Shown here: in pieces, positions 60,147 through 64,000 of the stretch | Layout: every line of letters starts with the position of its first letter | Numbering within the stretch: position 1 is the stretch's first letter | From: JAGOBP01 sp964550855 | GTDB taxonomy: Bacteria; Chloroflexota; Anaerolineae; Fen-1058 | Assembly: GCA_964550855.1 (NCBI GenBank) | Contig: CAZKBQ010000009.1 | Span: 1 to 64,000, forward strand | Length of the DNA: 64,000 bases | Direction of reading: 5' to 3' | Made by a program: the position numbers and the translations under genes | The notes under the pieces: model-generated | What the model was told of the DNA's origin: nothing | The model's database searches: none | Seen by the model: only the letters and a program-made list of their open reading frames with translations

Positions 60147-63098
60147 ATGCAGGCAAACATCGATCCGAGAATTCACGTCATCGTCTCGCGCCGGCAGCGC
60201 GTGCGCACCCGGCAGGGCAAGGGCCAGCTGGCGTGGCGACTGGCCGCCAGCGGCGTTTTGGCGGTGATGCTGAGCTGCGCCGTGTTCTTCGCTTCGGGCG
60301 TGGGCGGCGCGGTGGCCGTGTACGTGGGCCTCACCAGCGATCTGCCCGATCCGTCGCAGATTGAAGCGCGCTTTACCACGCAGAGTCAGGAATTCTTCGA
60401 GACGACCAAGATCTACGATCGCACGGGACAACATCTGCTGTATGAAGTGATCGATCCGCGCGGCGGCGACCGGCAGTGGGTGTCGCTGGAGAATATCCCG
60501 GCCTACTGCCGGCAGGCGGCGATCGCGTTGGAAGATCGCAGCTTTTACGAAAATCCGGGCTTCGATCTGCGCGGCATCGCGCGCGCCTTTGTCAGCAACC
60601 TGCAGGGCGGCGACACGCAGGGCGCGTCGTCCATCACGCAGCAGCTGGTCAAGAACACGCTGGTCGATCCTGAAGAACGCACGCTGCGCGAAGGGATCGA
60701 AGGCTATCAACGCAAGGCCAAGGAAGTGCTGCTGGCAGCCGAAGTGGGCCGCCGCTACTCCAAAGACCAGATTCTGGAGTGGTATCTCAATACGAATTTC
60801 TACGGCAACCTGGCCTACGGGCTGCAGGCTGCGGCCAAGGTTTATTTCAACAAGCCGGTGGAGCAATTGAACCTGGCCGAGTGCGCGATGCTGGCGCCGA
60901 TCCCGCAGTATCCCGCGCAAAACCCGATCGATAACCCCACAAATGCCGTCGAGCGTCAGGCGCTGGCCCTCGACGCGATGCTGCGCGAAGGCTACATCAC
61001 CGCCGACGAGGCGGTGGCGGCCAAGGCCGAGAAGCTGCACGTGGGCGGCGGCGTGGAAGAACGCTTCGATATTCTGGCGCCGCACTTCTCCGTGTACGTG
61101 CGCAAGTGGCTGGAAGACAAGTTCGGCGCGGACGCGGTCTATCGCGGCGGGCTGAAGGTGTACACCACGCTCGATCTGGATCTGCAGAATTACGCGCAGC
61201 AGGCCATCACCGATCAGGTGGCCAAGCTCACTGCCGAAGGCCATAACGCCAACAACGGCTCGGCGGTGGTCATCCGCCCGAAGACGGGCGAGATTCTGGC
61301 GATGGTGGGCAGCGCCAACTACTGGGACGACGCCATCGACGGCAAGTTTAACGTGGCCACCGGCCTGCGCCAGCCCGGATCGTCCTTCAAGCCCTTTACG
61401 TATCTCACCCTGCTGTCGCAGGGCGTGCCGGCGTCGTACGGCTTTCTGGACGTGCGCACGGAATTTCAACAGCCGGGCGCGAATCCGCCGATTTACGTAC
61501 CCGAGAACTACGACCGCCAGTACCACGGCTACGCCCGCATGCGATTAGCGCTGGCGCGCTCGTACAACATCCCGGCCGTCAAGGCGCTGCAAATGGCCGG
61601 CGTGGACAATGTGATCCGCATGGCGCACCGGTTGGGCATTACCACACTGGATCGTGGGTTGGATTTCTATGGTCTGGCGCTGACGCTGGGCGGCGGCGAA
61701 GTGAAACTGCTGGATATGGTGTACGCCTTCAGCGTCTTCGCCAATAACGGTTACATGGCCGGCCTGAAGATTCCCGAAGATCAGCTGCGCCCCGGCTATC
61801 GCGAGCGCGATCCGGTGCCGGTGCTGCGTGTGGAAAACAGCAAAGGCGACATTCTGTTTGAGTATGGCGCCGCTGACGCGCAGTACGTCATCGACGAGCG
61901 GCTGGCCTACATCATCACTAACTTCCTGTCGGACAACCAGGCGCGCTGGGCGGCCTTTGGCAACCCCAACGTGTTGGAGCTCGATCGGCCGGCCGCCGTA
62001 AAGACCGGCACGACCAATGACTACAAGGACAACTGGACGATCGGCTACACGCCGCAGGTCGCCATCGGCGTCTGGATCGGCAACACCGACAACAGTCCCA
62101 TGAAGAAAGTGTCGGGCATCACGGGCGCGGCACCGGTATGGAATCAGCTCATGACGTATTATCTGAAAGACAAGCCGGTGGAGCCGTTTGTGCGGCCGCC
62201 CGGGCTGGAAGAAGCGACGGTCTGCGCCACTACCGGCCTGCTACCCACCAAGTATTGCCCGACGACGAAAGAATTGTTCATCCCCGGCACCGAGCCGACG
62301 GCGTACGACACGCTCTCGCAGGCGTTCTTGATCGATCGGGAAACGGGACAGCTCGCCACCGCCTATACGCCGCCCGACAAAGTGGAAGAGAAAGTCTTCG
62401 AGATTTATCCGCCGGAAGCGGCCGACTACGTGCGCGAGGCCAACATCCCGCAGCCGCCGTCCACGTATGATACTGTTTACGGACCGCCGCCCAACGCCTT
62501 TGGCGACGTGGCCATCATCCAGCCGGGCGCATATTCGTACATCGGCGGCAGCACCATCATCACCGGTAACGCCAAAGGCGGTGACTACAATCACTACCGC
62601 ATCGACTTTGGGCGTGGACTGAATCCCACCGAATGGCAGCAGATCGGCCCTGACCATGGCGAGCCGGTGGATAACGGCCCGCTGGAATACTGGGACGTCT
62701 CCAACCTCGACGGCCTGTTCACTCTCCGATTGACCGTCTTCCGCAATGACGGCCAGACGCAGACGGCCGTGGTGCCGGTGACCGTGGACAACATCACGCC
62801 GACGATCAAGATCATCTATCCCAATGACGGCGACGGCTATACCTTTGGCACCGACGAGTGGGTGAACATCCAGCTGGATGTGCAGGACAACGTCGCCATC
62901 GGCCGCGTGGAGATCTACGTGGACGACAACCCGGAGCCGTGGTCGGTGCGCAACGCACCGCCCTTCGGCGACAAGTGGCTGCTGGACTCCGGCGCGAAAC
63001 TGGGCACGCACACTTTCTTCGCGCGGGTGTACGACAAGGCCGGCAACATGGCAGAGAGCAACAAGGTGAAGATCATAGTGACGGCGAAGAAGAACTGA
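60147..63098 (+). CDS. Class A penicillin-binding protein (GT51 + transpeptidase) with Ig-like tail
   Basis: A 983-residue bifunctional peptidoglycan synthase. A cytoplasmic basic start (RRQRVRTRQGKGQ) and membrane anchor (about 31-58) are followed by the GT51 glycan polymerase (about 85-270): ALEDRSFYEN with catalytic E129, and GASSITQQLVKNTL. The transpeptidase (about 370-680) has the nucleophile S412 in GSSFKPF, SYN in ARSYNIP, and KTGT (K619). After a linker with CATTGLLPTKYCPTT, residues about 780-983 form one or two beta-sandwich Ig-like domains (TPTIKIIYPNDGD... VYDKAGNMAESNKVKI). GTG-free start at an ATG with a weak upstream AGGA. The tail is frequent in Chloroflexota and may bind the wall. 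Confidence 0.93.
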   Translation: MQANIDPRIHVIVSRRQRVRTRQGKGQLAWRLAASGVLAVMLSCAVFFASGVGGAVAVYVGLTSDLPDPSQIEARFTTQSQEFFETTKIYDRTGQHLLYEVIDPRGGDRQWVSLENIPAYCRQAAIALEDRSFYENPGFDLRGIARAFVSNLQGGDTQGASSITQQLVKNTLVDPEERTLREGIEGYQRKAKEVLLAAEVGRRYSKDQILEWYLNTNFYGNLAYGLQAAAKVYFNKPVEQLNLAECAMLAPIPQYPAQNPIDNPTNAVERQALALDAMLREGYITADEAVAAKAEKLHVGGGVEERFDILAPHFSVYVRKWLEDKFGADAVYRGGLKVYTTLDLDLQNYAQQAITDQVAKLTAEGHNANNGSAVVIRPKTGEILAMVGSANYWDDAIDGKFNVATGLRQPGSSFKPFTYLTLLSQGVPASYGFLDVRTEFQQPGANPPIYVPENYDRQYHGYARMRLALARSYNIPAVKALQMAGVDNVIRMAHRLGITTLDRGLDFYGLALTLGGGEVKLLDMVYAFSVFANNGYMAGLKIPEDQLRPGYRERDPVPVLRVENSKGDILFEYGAADAQYVIDERLAYIITNFLSDNQARWAAFGNPNVLELDRPAAVKTGTTNDYKDNWTIGYTPQVAIGVWIGNTDNSPMKKVSGITGAAPVWNQLMTYYLKDKPVEPFVRPPGLEEATVCATTGLLPTKYCPTTKELFIPGTEPTAYDTLSQAFLIDRETGQLATAYTPPDKVEEKVFEIYPPEAADYVREANIPQPPSTYDTVYGPPPNAFGDVAIIQPGAYSYIGGSTIITGNAKGGDYNHYRIDFGRGLNPTEWQQIGPDHGEPVDNGPLEYWDVSNLDGLFTLRLTVFRNDGQTQTAVVPVTVDNITPTIKIIYPNDGDGYTFGTDEWVNIQLDVQDNVAIGRVEIYVDDNPEPWSVRNAPPFGDKWLLDSGAKLGTHTFFARVYDKAGNMAESNKVKIIVTAKKN

Positions 63099-63112
63099 TC
63101 GGGAACCGCGAT

Positions 63113-63156
63113 CGATCAAAAAGCCCGTTCTCACGCGAGAGCGGGCTTTTTGATCG
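63113..63156 (+). terminator. Intrinsic terminator after the PBP gene
   Basis: CGATCAAAAAGCCCG and CGGGCTTTTTGATCG form a perfect 15-bp stem enclosing a smaller stem-loop, with five T in the right arm. It lies 14 bp after the stop. Confidence 0.85.
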
Positions 63157-63203
63157 AAAAGTGCGGTATACTCCGATCATCTGATCAATCCCCAGGAGCC
63201 AAC

Positions 63204-63941
63204 ATGAACATCCTCGTGACCAATGACGACGGCGTCACCGCCCCCGGACTTTTGATCTTGAAGCAGGCGCTGGAAAAAGTAGGCGTGGTGGTGGTGGTGG
63301 CGCCTGATCAAAACTGGAGTGCGGGCGGCCACGTCAAGACGCTGCACAAGCCGCTGCGCCTGAGCGAAGTCAAACTGGCCGACGGCAGCGACGCCTACGC
63401 CAGCAGCGGCGCGCCCAGCGATTGTGTGGCGCTGGTGCTACTGGGCGCCATCAACTTCAAGCCCGATCTCATCGTGTCCGGCATCAATCCCTTCGCCAAC
63501 CTGAGCCACGACGTAACCTACTCGGGCACGGTGACGGCCGCCATGGAAGGCGCGCTGGAAGGCATTCCATCGATCGCGGTGTCGGTGGACGATGCCGCCG
63601 CGTACGAGCAGGCCGCCGATTTTGCCGCGCGGCTGGCACGCATCACCGCCGAACACGGCCTGCCGCGCAACATCCTGCTCAACGTCAACGTGCCGGCCGG
63701 CCCCATCAAAGGCGTGCAGATTACGCGGCTGGGCACGCGCGTCTATCACGACGAACTCGTCGCCCGCATCGATCCGCGCGGCAAACCCTATTACTGGATC
63801 GGCGGCGCGGCCCCCACCGGCATCCCCGACGACGGCACCGACGTGGGCGCCCTGAGCCACGGCTATATCTCCGTGACGCCCATTCAAATGGATATGACCG
63901 CCTACCAGTTCATGGAGACCTTGGGAACGTGGGAGATGTAG
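63204..63941 (+). CDS. surE: 5'/3'-nucleotidase SurE
   Basis: A 245-residue cytoplasmic phosphatase acting on nucleoside monophosphates. The N-terminal MNILVTNDDGVTAPGL has the metal-binding ND(D) motif; VVAPDQNWSAGGHVKT has the conserved Ser, and SSGAPSDCVAL and VSGINPFANLSHDVTYSGTVTAAMEG complete the family core with the usual Asn and Ser/Thr. Length matches. AGGAG lies 5 nt before ATG 63204; a longer frame through the terminator is rejected. Monocistronic, apart from a possible overlapping start at its 3' end. Confidence 0.94.
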   Translation: MNILVTNDDGVTAPGLLILKQALEKVGVVVVVAPDQNWSAGGHVKTLHKPLRLSEVKLADGSDAYASSGAPSDCVALVLLGAINFKPDLIVSGINPFANLSHDVTYSGTVTAAMEGALEGIPSIAVSVDDAAAYEQAADFAARLARITAEHGLPRNILLNVNVPAGPIKGVQITRLGTRVYHDELVARIDPRGKPYYWIGGAAPTGIPDDGTDVGALSHGYISVTPIQMDMTAYQFMETLGTWEM

Positions 63942-64000
63942 TCCGGCTGATCGACACCTGGATGTATTTCCCCAAACACAGTCAGTTTGCCTGCCAGCCT
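63929..64000 (+). CDS. Possible start of a further protein, cut by the window end
   Basis: A frame open from GTG 63929 to the window end encodes 24 residues (GDVVRLIDTWMYFPKHS...) of protein-like composition, overlapping the end of surE by 13 bp. An internal ATG at 63963 would also fit. The family cannot be told and the fragment is too short to be sure. Confidence 0.3.
   Translation, partial: MGDVVRLIDTWMYFPKHSQFACQP

Noticed and set aside
1..64000. tRNA, rRNA, insertion sequences or prophage genes
   Set aside because: No conserved T-loop, rRNA or transposase/integrase features were seen when reading both strands; a covariance-model scan would be needed to exclude small RNAs.

Overview
The window looks like chromosomal DNA of an uncultured or little-studied filamentous Chloroflexota bacterium (Anaerolineae/Caldilineae/Ardenticatenia-like). 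This is inferred from the high GC, the class A PBP with an Ig-like tail, the many GT-C membrane glycosyltransferases with C-terminal beta-sandwich domains, the secreted beta-helix and FN3 proteins, and the short 'h-x-L-P-h-h-h-R' motif at the ends of secreted proteins. No rRNA, tRNA, CRISPR array, transposase or prophage gene was seen. The hexamer CGATCG is strikingly frequent throughout.

Layout. 1-3231 (minus): central metabolism, with ATP-type PEP carboxykinase (cut by the window start), a class I aminotransferase and pyrB. 3699-12922 (plus): an exopolymer/cell-surface cluster with a secreted beta-propeller, three secreted clan-A-like glycosidases, a GT-C, a GT2 and a methyltransferase, several with 4-bp overlaps. 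12990-17870: HNH endonuclease (minus), M2-family peptidase, enoyl-CoA hydratase/isomerase, uracil-DNA glycosylase and 3-hydroxyacyl-CoA dehydrogenase; the last three gaps carry heptamer-repeat hairpins. 17970-23758: a 1228-aa modular GH13 amylase, pyruvoyl-dependent arginine decarboxylase, a dehydrogenase paralogue without the NAD motif, and a dienelactone hydrolase. 23862-27954 (minus): a polysaccharide operon (polyprenyl-phosphate sugar transferase, small membrane protein, two GT4). 28097-30425 (minus): ECF sigma, anti-sigma and a membrane-tethered cytochrome c fusion. 30577-48876: GT-C proteins, a LysM surface protein, three secreted beta-helix proteins, and an O-antigen-type set (GT2, epimerase, Wzt-like ATPase, GT-C). 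49131-54371: lipoprotein hydrolase, NatAB-like ABC exporter, a Pro-rich membrane protein, a parS-like site and an M20 peptidase. 54375-64000: a possible new HExxH membrane peptidase, an epimerase, PPOX-like protein, methyltransferase, GT-C, class A PBP and surE.

Themes. Most of the window builds and decorates the cell surface: lipid-linked sugars, polymer glycosyltransfer, peptidoglycan synthesis and secreted carbohydrate-active proteins. The most unusual signals are (1) the LPxxxR-like motif shared by at least seven secreted proteins, once spliced into the amylase catalytic domain; (2) intergenic heptamer tandem repeats of several sequence types in gaps of similar size between co-directional genes; (3) a 14-bp parS-like palindrome; and (4) extended -10 promoters, some apparently giving leaderless mRNAs. 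Starts were chosen from ribosome-binding sites, promoter positions and family alignment from memory; no database search was possible.
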